64,000 nt of DNA, from contig SCHM01000002.1 in assembly GCA_004123355.1 (NCBI GenBank), positions 2,542,001-2,606,000 on the forward strand. The letters run 5' to 3'. Source of the DNA: Amphirosellinia nigrospora. Its lineage: Eukaryota > Ascomycota > Sordariomycetes > Xylariales > Xylariaceae. The translations under genes were made by a program, and so were the position numbers. Below the pieces are notes generated by a model that saw only the letters and a program-made list of their open reading frames with translations, was not told the origin of the DNA and ran no database searches. Each line of letters opens with the position of its first letter. Position 1 is the first letter of the stretch. Of the stretch, positions 12,901 through 26,632 are shown one piece after another.

Positions 12901-15900
12901 GTTTAAATATATAAATATAAAACTAAATATAAAAGTAAAAAAAAAAAAATTAAAGTTTTTAAAATTTATAGCTAATTTTTAAAAAAAAATTTTTAAAAAT
13001 TAAACTAAAAAACATTTTTAAAAAAAAAAATAACTAATTTAAAGCATTTATTTATATTAATCGATTAAATTATAATATATTTAAAAAAAAATATTTAAGT
13101 TATAAACTACGCTTAATAAAAAAAAAAAAAAAAAACTATACTTAAAATAAAATTAAAAAAAAATAAAAACCTAGGCTTAAAACTAAAAAAAAAAGCATTA
13201 GTTTATAATAAATAAATATAAAAAAAAATTAAAAATATTTTAAATATAAATCGCTATATTAATAAATAAAATAAAAATTATAATAAAAAATAATAAATAA
13301 ACTTAATTTTAAAAATATTATAATAAAATTAAAATAGTTTATTTAATTAAAAAATATTAAAACTAAAATAATTTATAAAATAAACCGTTAATAAAAAATA
13401 AATAAACTAATAAAAAAAACTTAGCTTTAAAGCGATATTTTAATTAAAAAAAATAAAGCTATATATTTTATTTTAAACTAAATAAAATAAAAACGGAAAT
13501 AAAAGCAGCGTTAAAATTAAAATATTTAAAAATAAATATAAAAATAAAAATATTTATAATTAAAGTTATAAATAAAACTATTTATTATAAAAGTTTATAA
13601 TTAAAAGCTTAAAAATAAATTTAATATTAATAATTATTATAATTAATTTTAAAAGTTTAAATTAATAAGTTATAAATAAATAGTTTTATTATTTAATTAT
13701 AAAACGCGTTATAAAAGATTTTTTTTATTATTTTATTTTTTTTATTTTTTACGAAAAAAATAGTTTTTAATTATAATTAAAAGTTTTTATTTATTTATTA
13801 TTTTTAATAATAGCTATAAATTAAAAAAAAAAAAAAAATTATATTAAATAATAGTTTATTTAATTTTAGTTTAAATAAGCTATTTAAATCCGCTAGTTTA
13901 ATAACGTATAATATATAACGTATAATAAAACTTGCTTATATTTTTTTAATATATACGTTTAAACTAATTTATTAAACTTATTAAATTAATAAAAAAATAA
14001 AATATAATATAAAAAATATATATAAAATCGTTATATAATATTATTTTTTATATTTTTTTATATAATAAATAAATAAAACTAAAAAAGCTTTATATTAAAG
14101 TTTATATATTATAAACATTTTTTAATTACGCGGGCAACTAATAATTAAAAAATATATAAAATTTTATTAGTTTTGAATAATAAGCTTTAATTTTTTCTAT
14201 TATATTTTTAACTATATATTTAAAAGCTTTTAATTTTAAATAGCTTTTTATATTATATTTTAATATTATTCGATTTATTTAAAAATTATATTAAACTTTT
14301 TAATATTTATTAGAACTTTTTTTTATAATTTAACGTATATTATATTTACTATAAAATAAAAAATTATTATAATTTAATTAATAAGATTTTTTTATTTAAT
14401 AATAAATTTTATTTAAAATCTATTAAAATATAAAATATATTTTTTAAATTATTATTAATTAAATTATCGCGTTTATAAAATAATAATAAACTTTAATTAT
14501 TATTATTATAAGCTAAATTTATAAAAACTTAATATAAAAACTATAAATATAAAATTTAAATAAATAATAATATAATAAATTATATTTATATTATATAAAA
14601 AAATATTATTTTTAGCTATTTTAAACGTTTTAAATAATAATTTATTTTATAAAATAGTTATAAATTTAATATAATTAGTTATATTTTTATAGCTAATATA
14701 TTATTAAAATAATAATAGATAAATTATAAATTTATTTGCTTTTTTTATAATAATATTAAAAATATTAGCTACTTTTAATAAACTATTTTATATAGCTTTA
14801 GTTTTAAAAAATAATTAATATTTTTATAATTAAAATTATAAATAATAAAAAAATAAAATATTTTAAAACTAATTATATATAAATATAAGCTAATTATTAA
14901 GTTATAAAAGTTTTTTTTATAAATAATTTTTAAATATAGTAAATAAAATAATTAGCTAGTTTTAATTTATTAATTTTTAATTGCTAAATAATTATAAACC
15001 TAATATATATATTATTATAGTATATAATAAATTAGCTTAATATATAATTATTATTAAAACGTAATAATAAAGCTAAAAATTTATCGAAAATAAAAAAAAC
15101 GCTAAAATATTATAATTAATAAATTTTAATAAAATAACTTAGCTTATTTAATATTAATAGTTTTATTTAAAATATTCGAAAATATTAATAAAATATTATT
15201 ATTAATTTTATTAAAGCAAAATAAACTTACGTTATATATTTATATTAAAATATCAAAAAAAACTAACGTATAAAAAAAAAAAAAAAAAAAAAAAAGCTAT
15301 AAAAATTAAAATATTTTTTTTTTTATAAACTAAAAGCGGGTTAAAAAAGTATTTAAAAAAAAATCAAATAAATAGCTATTATAAATATAAACTAAATATA
15401 TTTAAAAAACTTCCGTAAATATATCCTATAAACTTTTTAATAATTAATTCGTTTAGATTTATTTAAAATAATAAATAATTATTATAAATATTAAAATAAT
15501 ATTTTAATAAATAATATAAAAATATTAGTTTAATAGCTTAGCTATTATTTATAAGTTTATATTAAGTTTGCTAATAAAGCTTAGCTTTTTAAATTTATAT
15601 AATATTTTAACGGGTTATTAAATATAATATATAAATAATAAAAAATTCGCTAGTTTTAATTTTATAACTTTTATTAGTCGAGCGAATATTTTGTAAGCTT
15701 GTGCGCCCGGTTATATAAAACTTAGCGCTTTTTAAAAAACTAATATATTAATATTTAAATAAACTTATATTATAAATATTTTATTTTTATAAATTAAATA
15801 CGCTAAAATAAGCTTAAGCTTGCTTTTTATAAGCTGATTATAAAATTTTTTAAAAAAAATAAAAAGTTTAATTTAGTTTTAAATATTATTAAATAAGATT

Positions 15901-17255
15901 AATTATAAAAATATACTAATAAAAATAAATAATATATTAATATAAAAAAATATAAAAACGTTATAAAAAGGGCGTTATAAAGCGCGCGTTTATATAACTA
16001 TAAATAAGCTAAAAATAGTTTAAAAAAACTATTATATAAATAAAGCCCGTTAATATAAATTATAAGCAAAAAATACGTATTATAAAAAATCGGTAATTAA
16101 ATTAGCTTTTAAACTTTTTTTAGCGCTAAAAATAAAACGTTAATTTAAATAAGTAAATTAATTATAAAATAATAATTAGTTTTTTAAATTAAACGTATAA
16201 AATAATTTAAAGTTTATAATAATTAATTTAATAAAACTTTTAAAATAATAAGCTTAAAAAAGCAAAAAAATATTACGAATTAAATAAAAATTCTTTTTTT
16301 TAAATTAATATAGCTTTAATTTTATATTTAATTATATTTAGCTTTATATATTTTATATTTAAAACTAGTAATTATTTTATAAATATTATTTATTTTTATA
16401 ATTTTATATTTATATTTTATATTAAATATTAAACTTAAATATAATAAATTTTAAGCTTAATAAATATAAAAATAATATATATTAAATAAAAAATTAGCTA
16501 ATATTTATAAATAAACGAAGCTTATATAGCTTATTTATTTAAATAAAAATATATAAACTTTTAGCTATATAGCTATATTATTATATATAATATTTAAATA
16601 TTTATTTATTTAATAGTATAAACAAGCTAAATCGGTTTTTTTAATTTTTTTTTTTTTTATTAATTTAATTTAATAAAATATAATTTAGCAAACTATATTA
16701 TTTTTTTAAAAATTAATAATTATTTATTTTTAGTATTAACTATAATAAACTATTTATGTACGAAATATTATATAGTAAATATTTTCGTAAAAAAAAACAA
16801 AATAGTTTAATTTATATTATAACGTAAGCTAAAAATTAAAAAATAGCTTTTTATAATAATTTTAATTTTAATATAATTTTGTTTAAAGTTTTTATTTATA
16901 AACGAATTTTTAAGTTTTTATTAAAATTATTTTAACTAATATAATTATATATTTTAGCTTATAATAATATTTAAATAATATAATTATATATTTAGCTTAT
17001 AATAATATTTTAAAATAATATTTATTTTTAAGTTTTTTTAAAACTTTTTAAAAGTTTTTAGAATTTATATAGTTTTTATAGCTAAATTTTATAATTAAGC
17101 TTTAAAATAGTTTATATAATATTTCTAAAAATATAACATAATAAAAAAAATATAAACTATTATTTTAAAATAAATTTATAATAAAGTTTAGCTTTTTAAA
17201 TAGTTTATTTTGCTATTTTTAAGTTTTTCGGCGAAGCTTTTTATGTTTAAAATTC

Positions 17256-17287
<32 letters not shown>

Positions 17288-19300
17288 AACTAAAAAAAAA
17301 ACCTATATAGCTAATAAAACAAATATTTTAATATTTAAGTTTAGTTTAATATTTACTTTTAAAACTTATAAAAACTTTATATAACTATTTTAGTTTTATA
17401 AAATAATATTTCGCGAGCTTTATATAAAACTTTATATAATATTATTATATATTAATTAAAATTTATAAATATATATAAAAATAAATAATAAATATTTTAT
17501 AGTTTTTTAGCTAATAAAATAAATTTTTTAAATTAAAAGCTAAATTAAAAACTAGCTTTTTTTTTTTAAATTATATATATTATATTAAAATATATATAGT
17601 TTAAACTATATTATAAAATAATTTAATATAATAAAAACTTATAATAAAGCTTATAATTAATTAATAATTTTTTTTATTTAAAAAAATTTTTAATATTTTA
17701 ATTTATTTTGCTAAAAAGCTAGCAAACGTTTTTATTTAGCTTTTAGCTATATAGTAATTAAAAACTATTATTTTTTTTAAAATTAGCGTTATATAAACCT
17801 TTTTTTTTTTTATTTTTTTTTAGGGCGCTTTAAAATATTTAATATTATATAATTAATTATAAGTTTGGATTTTTAATAATATAATTATTTAAAAATAAAC
17901 TATTAATATAAAATAACTTTTAAACTTTTTAATAATATTTTAATAAAAAATAATTTTAATATTTATTTTATTATAATAATATTATTAAATATTATTTACT
18001 TTAAATTTAAATATTTTAAAAACTTAAATTATATTTTTTATTTTTAATTATACGTTTATATTATTAATATCGATAATATTAGCTAATATAAACTAATATA
18101 AATACTAAAATATTAAGTTTAAACAATAAGTTTATATTTTTTTATTTATTAAAAAAAATAAAGTTTATTATTTTATTAATTTTTTATAAGCTCGATTAAT
18201 ATAATAATCTAAAATTATATATAAATATATTAATTTATTTTTTAAGCTAATATTTTAATTAAAACTATAAAATTAAACTTATTTTAAATAATAGCTAAAA
18301 CTATTTATTATATAAAATATATTTAAAAAATAAAACAAATAAGCATTAATATATATACTTTTAATAAAAAATAACTATTTATAAATAAAAATTAAAACAA
18401 ACTTAAACTATTTATAATAATAAAATCAATTATTTAATAATAAACTTTTAGTTATAATTAGTTTTAATATATTTTTATTTAGTTAATTTATTTAATTAAT
18501 CGTTTTTTTTGCTAGCTTTATATTAAAAATAAAATATAGCTGCTATAAAAATTATCGTTTAAATATATACTAATATTATTATTATTATTTATAAAATATT
18601 AACTATTAGGTTTAAAGCTACGAAAATATTTAAACGTTAATTATTTCTACTAAAAAAATTAATTTTTTTACTAAAATTTTTAAAACATAATAATAAATAT
18701 TTGTTTTTAATAATAACTTAATTATTAATACTATTATTATTATTTTATATTTAATAAAAAATAGTTAAAAAATAATATAAAATTAAAAAATAAGTTTTAT
18801 TAAATATATAAAAAATAAAAAACTATTATATATATATATATTTACGTACTTAAAAGCTTAATATTCCCGATATTATATAAATAATTATATAATTATAGCG
18901 AACTATTTAAATTAAATTATATTAGGTTTTTTAATTTAATTTAATTTAATCGATATTTAAAAATAATTTGTAAATTTTTAAGTTTATAGGATTTTTTTTA
19001 TATTTATATTTTATAATATTATTTATAATAATAGCTTTTGTTATAAAGCTTTAAAATTAAATAATATAAAAACTTATTTTAGCTTTTTATTTAAGGCCGG
19101 GGTAAAATATTAATATATTTTAGAAAAAAAAAAAATAAAAAAAAAAAACGAGCCGTCGATATAAAAATACGAAATTTTTTAATATTATAAGTGCTACTTG
19201 GTTAAAACAGTTAAAGCTTTATAAAAAAAGCAACTTTTTTAAAAGTAAAGATAGGTAATTAATATAAAAAGAAAAAAAAAAAAACAAGAAAGAAAAAGCG
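9966..19300. other. Unresolved RIP-mutated repeat DNA
   Basis: No paired ends, coding frame or family motif could be made out by eye. Strand composition varies: about 12,400-13,650 is A-rich on the plus strand, whereas around 17,000-17,300 is T-rich, which suggests that more than one old element is present. A short segment near 15,660-15,730 keeps several GC-rich words and seems to have escaped most mutation. From 19,300 to 19,668 the composition is normal and I see no gene. Confidence 0.6.
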
Positions 19301-19668
19301 TGAAAAAACATGCTTACTTTCGACTACTTTCGGCTATTTTATCTTTATGCTTTTTTTTCTAGAAGGGGAGGAAAAAAATAAAAAATCAATATAATTTCAC
19401 TCACCACTTACCGGTGCCCAAGTATAAAAGCCTAGCATAAGTTTGCGGACTTCATATGGCCTCGCATAATTCTCTTATCTCTTCACAACTTCATTAGATT
19501 CAGAAGACGCTCTTCGATGAATTGTTTCAGCAAAACTTTTCAGCAGAGCTGTGAAAAGGCTTGTGATCAGGGGCTCAGAATAGGGAGTGGAATTCAATTG
19601 ATCATTTTGTTGAGTTAAAGGTTTCTATTTCCTTTTTCTTCTATGTCAGGGGCCCTGTGACATATGGG

Positions 19669-20007
19669 TGTCACGGATAAGTGGGTCTATGGTGAGCCCC
19701 AGGGACTGGGGCTCGCCCTAACTATAGTCCGAGTGATCGTTTACTATATATAGGATCTTGACACACTTATCCCAAGTATAGAGAACTTCTACTTTAGATC
19801 ATCTGAATACACTTTACTTGAGCCCCTCTGGAGAGTGCACTGGTTCACTTCCTATGCTAGATCGTATCCACAAATACGTGACAATGGGGTAGGTCATCTA
19901 TATTTGTTGTTGCACGAAGGCCTCTAAATCTAGCTCTGTAGACGTAACTGGGCTATATACAGGTGATCTCTTCGTTTGAGGCTTCGCGATAGCGTGGCTT
20001 CATGACA
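19669..20007 (+). mobile_element. Copia-like LTR relic (solo)
   Basis: The segment starts with TGTCACG and contains two possible ends, CGTGACA at 19,883 and TGACA at 20,007, fitting the inverted TG...CA ends of an LTR. Its right half, from a GTTGTTGCAC word through a GGGCTATATACA word to a TCTTCGTTTGA word, aligns with a second relic at 55,580-55,724. No internal coding region is attached, so it looks like a solo LTR or remnant. The family call to Ty1/Copia rests on general resemblance and is tentative. Confidence 0.45.
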
Positions 20008-20180
20008 TTCTACAATGTAGCTTTGCCCGTTGCCCTGTATCTATACGTGTCCTTTGAGGCCTACGATTTGGCATTCCTTTCAGCTAGGCTTAATAGCAGG
20101 ACCATTTTCTGTAGGGGTCTATGCATCGTGATCTATCTCTGCCAATATCCTTTTACTTCCAACTGCGTGCCTTGGTCTTT

Positions 20181-20203
20181 GGGGGGGGGGGGGGGGGGGG
20201 GGG
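20181..20203 (+). repeat. Poly-G tract (G23)
   Basis: An unbroken run of 23 Gs, followed by C and GGG, 80 bases beyond the 3' end of the hydrolase gene. A run this long could form a G-quadruplex, and its true length is uncertain in any assembly. A second run (G19) lies at 31,847. Confidence 0.95.
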
Positions 20204-20283
20204 CGGGTTGACCCCCTAGGACTTTGTCGCCTTGTGGCGAGAGCTCTTGCCATTATCGTCTGCCATCGCTTTTCCTAACCATT

Positions 20284-21280
20284 TTATTGCCTCCTCATAG
20301 ATAGGTTTGCACCTCTCCTCCCTCTTATCTTCTTCTCCAGCTTGTGACCAAAATGATGAGTAAACCCGTGAGAGCACCCTCTGGCTAATGTCCATTTATA
20401 TGTCCCCACCTCGAAGTCATCTTCTTGATTTTCCAATCTCCCACGTCCTGCAAGTTCGTTGATCATCTTTTGGCCCTCTAATCGCAGAAGATCCCATTCA
20501 GCCCCAATGACATAAATCCAGGGTGGGAGGTCTCCTTTCTTAGCGTAGCATGGACTGAGCAGAGGATCACAGCGATTTTGGCCTGGGGAGACATATCCCC
20601 AATCAAACCAATAACTCGAAGACTCCAAAGAATCAGGTGGGCCGCCCTTATAAGGGCGTCTGGCGAGCTTTCATTAGGAGGATGGCTCCAATCCACAATA
20701 GGATAAAAGGTTAACGCTGCCCGGACATGACCCTTCAAGGGTGGCAGTTGGCTGGCACAAAGGCAGAGGTTCCCGCCTGCACTGAAGCCTCCTATAGCCA
20801 CCCATCCTTGTCGATGGGCAAACTCCCATCAGCAAGAACGCTGCCAGCAACTGTGGCGATGTCGTAGATAGCGATAGGGAATGGGAACAAGGGCGCCTTT
20901 GAGTAGTTGAGGGACACTACCAGCATACCAGTGCGCTTCGCCCACATAATGCAGAAGTCGTCATCTTGTCGGGCGTCGCAGATAGCGAACCCACCGCCAT
21001 GCACATTTAGATAGAGCGGCAACACATCCCCAGGCTTGTAGTTTGGTGGGTAGAAGACCCGAGTTTGGAGTGCTGGGCGACAGGGGTAGGCCTTTATGAG
21101 AGTGGGACGAAGTGACGGTGGCTGTGGATGGAGAAGTCTGTCTATTGCAAACACAACGGAAGCCATAATCTTGAGAACCCAAAGCCAAATGAAGCAATTC
21201 AAACGATGAGGAAATGGAAGACGGATTTTCAAGAGCGGGGAGGCACCCTCTTGGTCGAGAGCAATCAGAGTCTCGGACAT
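20284..21280 (-). CDS. Alpha/beta hydrolase (HSL/arylacetamide deacetylase type)
   Basis: Predicted esterase or lipase of the alpha/beta hydrolase-3 (hormone-sensitive lipase-like) family, about 332 residues, the usual length. It has the oxyanion motif HGGGFA near residue 92, the nucleophile motif GFSAGGN, an acid region GAEWDLLR and the catalytic histidine in CSHGFTH near the C-terminus. An N-terminal hydrophobic stretch (near residues 28-46) may be a membrane anchor. No intron is needed. The frame breaks twice, once just before GFSAGG (near 20,805) and once near 20,655; adding one base to a short G run and one to a short C run would restore a continuous frame without stops. I therefore read it as a gene with sequencing indels rather than a decayed pseudogene, though a recent pseudogene is possible. 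The substrate is unknown. Confidence 0.75.
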
Positions 21281-22607
21281 TTTGAGAGTCTATATCGGCG
21301 CCTAAGTTGGAAACAGCAAATTAAGGAAGATAATATAACAGTGATGAGAGGAATTATTGAGCCCTGGTATTTACACCGCACATTCGGTTTCGCAAGGGAC
21401 AGTTAATTAAGTCCGCTGTGCAGGCCCTTACTGCAGATTAGATAAGATTTATCATAATCCTGGTACAAATCACTATTTGGGGAATCAAGCATTGTCTGAA
21501 TTGGTTGCACATACGATTATCTCAACAGAAAGAAAAAAGAAAAAAAAAAAGGGACAAGATACTCTTTCGTCCAATAGAGTTTAATCCTTTTTTTTCACAT
21601 AACACCGCATCATCATATAGAGCAAATGTAAGATGGCTGGGGAAATCAATAGGCCTGCCTTGATCTAAAGTTGCAATAGCATCAAGGCAGCCTCTTCTAG
21701 AGAACCGCTTAGTAGTAGATATGTCTCCTATTGAATTAGCCAATTTAATTCTAGAATTCTTGCTTAGGGAGTTATTTAGCCTTCGCCCATCTAGTAGTCA
21801 GACTTACCTACTGGAGTTACTAGAAATCTCTGCAATCAGATACGACGTAATAGGATTATACAAAAAGACATATCGATGCAGTAACTAAAAAGGAGCCAAA
21901 TACAGAGGAAAGATAGAAGAGTGAGACTGAGTGTTTAGCCACGAAGAACGAAGACTATTTATCCGTACAAACAGCAACCTTCATTGCGCCAAACAGTCCT
22001 CCTGCGTCAAGACCTCCTCCACCTACCGCAACAACCGCCAACACGTCAAACACTGCGTCGCAATCATCTCGGGAATTCTCTGTGCTGACAGGTACCTTAT
22101 ATAGTGTATTAGGATCTCCGTTGTCGGTATTGCGTCTCAATGATACATAACCAGGGATAGTGTCGTTGGCCACCACACCCCGAGCTGGTGCAGTAACTGA
22201 TTATGGTATCGCTAGCTTTTATTGACATTTTGATGAATTTGCCTATGATTTCAAGAATCTTGTTGTGGTTGTCGTCATATTTGACTCTGATAGAGATGCA
22301 ATAAGCAATATTGCATATAAATATTAAAATATTGTAGAGCAATCTGTTAGTTACGAAACGACGAACTGCATAGAACCTTGTGCTTTTTATCGATTTGCCG
22401 CAAAAGGTGCGACTATCATCTAATGATCCGTACCAGCGCGGCCAAAAATGCCAGTGATATTACACTCTACACTAAACTAATCTCTCGTGCTATGAAAGCT
22501 ACAATGGCAAGATCACACTCAACACTAACGGCGATGGGCTACATAGCCCAGACCGCCGCCGCAACCTTGACCTGCATTCATCAGAGTAGCTCAAAGTACC
22601 AGCTACT
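21281..22607. other. Intergenic stretch without a clear gene
   Basis: The interval lies between the 5' end of the hydrolase and the 3' end of the MYND gene. The only frame worth noting is a 73-codon minus-strand one at 21,955-22,176, with a glycine-rich middle and a C-terminal VCTDK. It resembles nothing I know, and I do not call it a gene. Confidence 0.5.
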
Positions 22608-25600
22608 TCACACCGACTTACAAAGAACCTTATGAGCCTTCCAATGAGCCCGCTGACACTCGCGAGAACAATACTCAGCCTCCAGGCACCTAGCACAGCG
22701 CAAAAGCTTACCCCCATCACTCTGCTCTTTTTTCCCACAAGCCCAGCACCCGCCATCAACGCGAGTCTTCTGGGACACCTGAAATGCAGCATTGGGGACA
22801 CTCAGATTCGGCGCATAGATATCATCGGCAAAAGGAGCCCAGAATGCTGGAGATATAGCGGCGCGAACAGCGTACTTGGACAGAGCGTCCCAGCCTGGAA
22901 CACCGGTGATGAAATTCGGAGGAAACTTGCCTGCGCCGCAGGTACATAGGACCGGCTCACCATTTTTGGTGTTGAGAGGGATTGAGCTTGCGGATATATA
23001 CTCGCAGTTTTCTCTGTGAGACCAGTCTCGACAGCGCTCTACGTAGGCAGGGAGAACGTGTCGCCAGAGTTTCATCTCTGCGTCATTTACTCTGGTGCTG
23101 ATCATCCCTGAGTTTTGCATCTTCGTCAGAGAATCCATGATGCTGGGCATCATAGTGTGAGTAAGAGGGAGGACAGCACAGTCCGCCACAACGACACGGT
23201 TGGCAAGATCGAGTCGCAGGGCGCTTGTTATAATGATGATGTTGACACCGCCGTTGGTGGGGTTGTTGAGACACATGATTGGGTTTTGGGCACCTTGAAC
23301 ACCGGAGAAATGCATGAAGAGGGAGAATAATGACTCCTTGAAGTCTAGGCGGACTTGCTCGCCTGCGGATGGGATGAGGGTATTGCTGTTGTTGTCACGC
23401 AACGCTCGTTCTCTGGATGACATGGCCATTGCTATGTGGGTGTTTAGCCATTCCAGTTTCTTGGGTTGATCAATTTGGATGAGCGGACATTTCTGTAGTT
23501 TGAGGTAGGACATATTGCTGTTCACCACCTTGCCAGAGTGAGACTGAACGGGATACATGTAATAGGGGTACGAGGCCCATATGGAGCAGTCGGCCACGTG
23601 AGCCACAACCTCGATATATCCAGACTTTCGAGCGATTCGTAGCTTCTGTCCCGTCTCCTTGACGAAGGCGGGAAATGTAGACTCAGAGTTGGGTTCTCAC
23701 CTAAGCTGACTGAGATCTCGTAAGGTGATTTGACCGACTTCTGCACGTTATATCGGTCGGCGAGGCTTTGTCGGAGGTCGTTTGAAGTGATTTCAAGACG
23801 GCCGGTGAGGGTTGTCATGTGTCCGGTTCCCTGGTCGATAGACGCAGTCAGAGAGGAATGGGCCCCTATTTCGATGTTACTCGAAGCTGAGGTTGGGGCG
23901 AATCCAGAGACAACCGGAAAGCCCGTCTGATTGGGTGAGTACCGTGTCACGTACACCGAGTTGGAATCATCAAGGGTAGTTTGGAATACCTGCAGGGTAA
24001 AACCGAGCTTCGAAAGGAACGTAGCAGTACTGACAGGAGTGCTATGGACACCAAAAGTGACCTCGACGTTTTGGGGATGTTGAAGTAGGTGAAACGTCGA
24101 AGTGAAGAACGACGCGATTAAGTCCGACTTGCCGTTCCAACTTGCATCATCCTCCTGTACTGTAAGCTCATAGGAGTCGTCATGCGGTCTGCCCCGCGTG
24201 GAAACCTTGCCGAATGATAGTTGAATAGCCGGATAGATGTTCTGCCACCTACCCGTCATCCACATGGACTGGCCGGCCTGAATCTGGCATTGTACTGCAG
24301 GTGTGCCGAGCTCTTCAACCTTCATATTGGTGAACACTGCAAGCTTCTTCCGTGGGATCTTGAGTGTGACGCAAACAGCGGGTGGGATATTCTTCCAGTC
24401 TCGCAGATCTGCATGTTCCTCTCTGTCCAGTGGGACATTAGACCCAAACAATGACATCAAGGACACTTGTTCGCGGTTCTGCCAATCTGCCATGACGTCG
24501 GTGGCATATACCCCCAACAGATAAAGATATGTGTTGAGTTCTTGGTAGTAATTCATTCCCATCGGCGCATTCGGTCTATTCTCGACGAGATCCATGGTAT
24601 GAACCATCACAGCCTTCCAATCACATGAGACGCGAGTCTGGACGAGGCGTAAGAATGACGCGAAACTGGACCGTTGGTACCATACTAGCGAGGACTTGCG
24701 GATAGATTGCAAAGTTATGTTTGCGAATTTACGCATCATGTCCTCCTCGAGAAACATGTGCACGTACACCTCGTAGAGGACTTTCGCGAGCTCTTTTGAA
24801 CCAAATCGAAGGGGTATTGTCTGAGGCGGTGCGGTTGCTGAGTGCATACATACTGCGCGTTTCCATGATGTTCTCAGGAATAGCTGTTCATACAACTTGA
24901 CAGATCCAACGTCCCCAGATAGCCGTTTGCTCATCGTGTCAAACAACGCCTCATCGCCGATCGAGGTAGGCAGTGTGTTGGTCCAGTACTCGATTGGAAA
25001 CAGACCAAGCAGCGTGGATAGAGTCGGCACATGACCACAAAGTACCTGGTCAAGCACCTCTCTACTAGTTTTATGATTCTTAGCGAGTACCTCGGTATAG
25101 AGTATGGCTCCAGCATGATATCGAAGTAGAGGAGAGGTCGCGGTCAACAACGTCAGCGATCCGAGGTGATCGCAGAGATTGGAGGTATCGATCACATCGA
25201 ACGCCAGTGGAGCATCGGCAGGAGAGCTATACCCAGTGCCATCGAGCACGAGAGGGCGAACTCCGTATCGATCCACGGTACCAATGGGCTGTGTTCTCTG
25301 ATGTCACGCGTTTGTGTTGCAGCGTGTGAGAGAAGGAAACTGCGTCGCCGACGAAGAAACGTAGTTTCATATTACTGCCTCCGGAACATTGTCTAAACGA
25401 CTTCACCCACTCGCCAAACTCAGCTCGCGCAAGGGCAGAAAATTGCTCGCGGCGTGGAAGTTGCTTGATAGAGGAATCGGTTGAGTCAAGAGGGGCAATG
25501 ACTCCAGCAAGGTGAAAGCCGTGCAATGGATCAGTGCCGTAGTGCAGGACAGCACCGTCGCCGACAGAGAGTATAGCAGGATTTGGATGCGTGGCAGCCG

Positions 25601-26632
25601 ATACGAGGTCAGCTCGGACGTCTGTCGTCCCATGATTCCAATAATGCTTGGAGAGGGCGTCAAGGTCATGAATTGATTCCTGGTGAGCCGGAACGGCGCA
25701 GCGAAACCCAATTGTCATTCCAGTGGCATAATCAAGATTCTTTCGTCGTGCCTTTGCTCTGTCTAGGACGGACTTGAATTGAGCCTTGAAGCGAGCAAAC
25801 CCGGCCCCTTTCTGCCCGGCGCTGTAGAACGCCCACATTTTGCGGACTTCGACAAGTGTGGCAGTATCGCAGAAACTTATACACTTTCCGTATTTGCTCT
25901 GTTTCCAGGCGTCGAGAGTGTTGGAGAGATCGTGAAGCTTCTTACTTTGGAGCAAAGGAGATCGAGCGAGGGTTTGTCGAGGTACATGTGGTAGTAGAGG
26001 TTCCACATAGAAGTGTTGTTCTGGCCATCTTCATCGTCGATGATAAGGGTTAAGAAAGAATGTTTCTAGCTTTATCGCATACAAAGGTTAGCATCCTCTA
26101 CCTGCCTAGTCACGAAAATAGCTCCAGACTTACCAATGATTGCTTTTTGGTTGTCACAGCAAGTTATATCCAGTTGTTGCGGGCCTGGTCTCAATCAGCA
26201 AGTTTTATTGGCGAAATCAGACGGCTCTCAAACTGTAGACAGAACTTGGTTGGAGGGAAAGGAAGAGATATCTGGGCAGATTATTGAGGAAAGCCATGTC
26301 TGGCGCAGAGGATGTAAATCTGATGTCACGGCAGCAAGCAGCTGAGAGCGTGGTAGATAGCCGGCAGTACCGCGCCAAATAGACTCAAAAATCGTGCTGA
26401 ATAGCAAGTAATATCGTGCCAGAGAGTAGCATTATGTTGAAAAGAGATGATTAATAGGGTGTTCTTACCGTTATTGCGTATGGTGAACAGGATGTTGCGC
26501 CAGATCGCCACATCCAAGTAGAAGAATGTCGGCGGGGTCACCAGGAGGTACAGACTGCGTAAGAGAGATCGCAGGCGTGTTACCGATCGGGTAAAAGAAC
26601 GACTGAATGTTGACAGTCGCGGGTGTCAACAT
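22608..26632 (-). CDS. DUF4470 / MYND zinc-finger protein
   Basis: A large protein of about 1,225 residues. The N-terminus carries the DUF4470 hallmark LLLGCGDL...NILFTI, followed by LDITCCD. The C-terminus is a MYND zinc finger (22,612-22,740) with the pattern C-x2-C...C-x2-C-x4-YC-x3-C-x3-HW-x2-H-x3-C. MYND fingers bind proline-rich partner peptides; the function of this fungal family is unknown. Two introns fit well: 26,185-26,468 (GTAAGA donor) and 26,070-26,133 (GTAAGT donor, GCTAAC branch). About five single-base frame breaks occur, near 26,497, 26,050, 25,950, 25,270 and 23,685, in an otherwise uninterrupted family-like sequence. Three of them (T, A and C runs) fit one-base homopolymer losses. 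Start chosen at MLTPATVN because the domain follows directly. Its neighbour at 28,561-31,353 is a same-strand DUF4470 relative. Confidence 0.75.

Larger units (their letters stand above)
1..19300. other. RIP-mutated AT-rich block
   Basis: The block is almost entirely A and T, rich in TpA, with isolated GC-containing words left over, and holds no usable reading frame. Composition changes sharply within about 150 bases near 19,200-19,310. This is the signature of repeat-induced point mutation, in which repeated DNA suffers C-to-T changes during the sexual cycle of Pezizomycotina. Such blocks are usually heterochromatic, and many are centromeric or subtelomeric. One LTR element and one tandem array can still be recognised. 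Bases 1-2,516 hold only degenerate sequence, including an ATT-type microsatellite near 1,800-1,900. Confidence 0.9.

Noticed and set aside
20284-21280. Annotating the alpha/beta hydrolase as a pseudogene
   Set aside because: Only two single-base breaks occur, catalytic motifs are all kept and the same kind of break affects essential NOP2, so sequencing error is the simpler reading.
22632-22949. Plus-strand frame of 105 codons opposite the MYND finger
   Set aside because: It lies antisense to the cysteine-rich C-terminus of a recognisable gene and has no motif, so it is a shadow frame.
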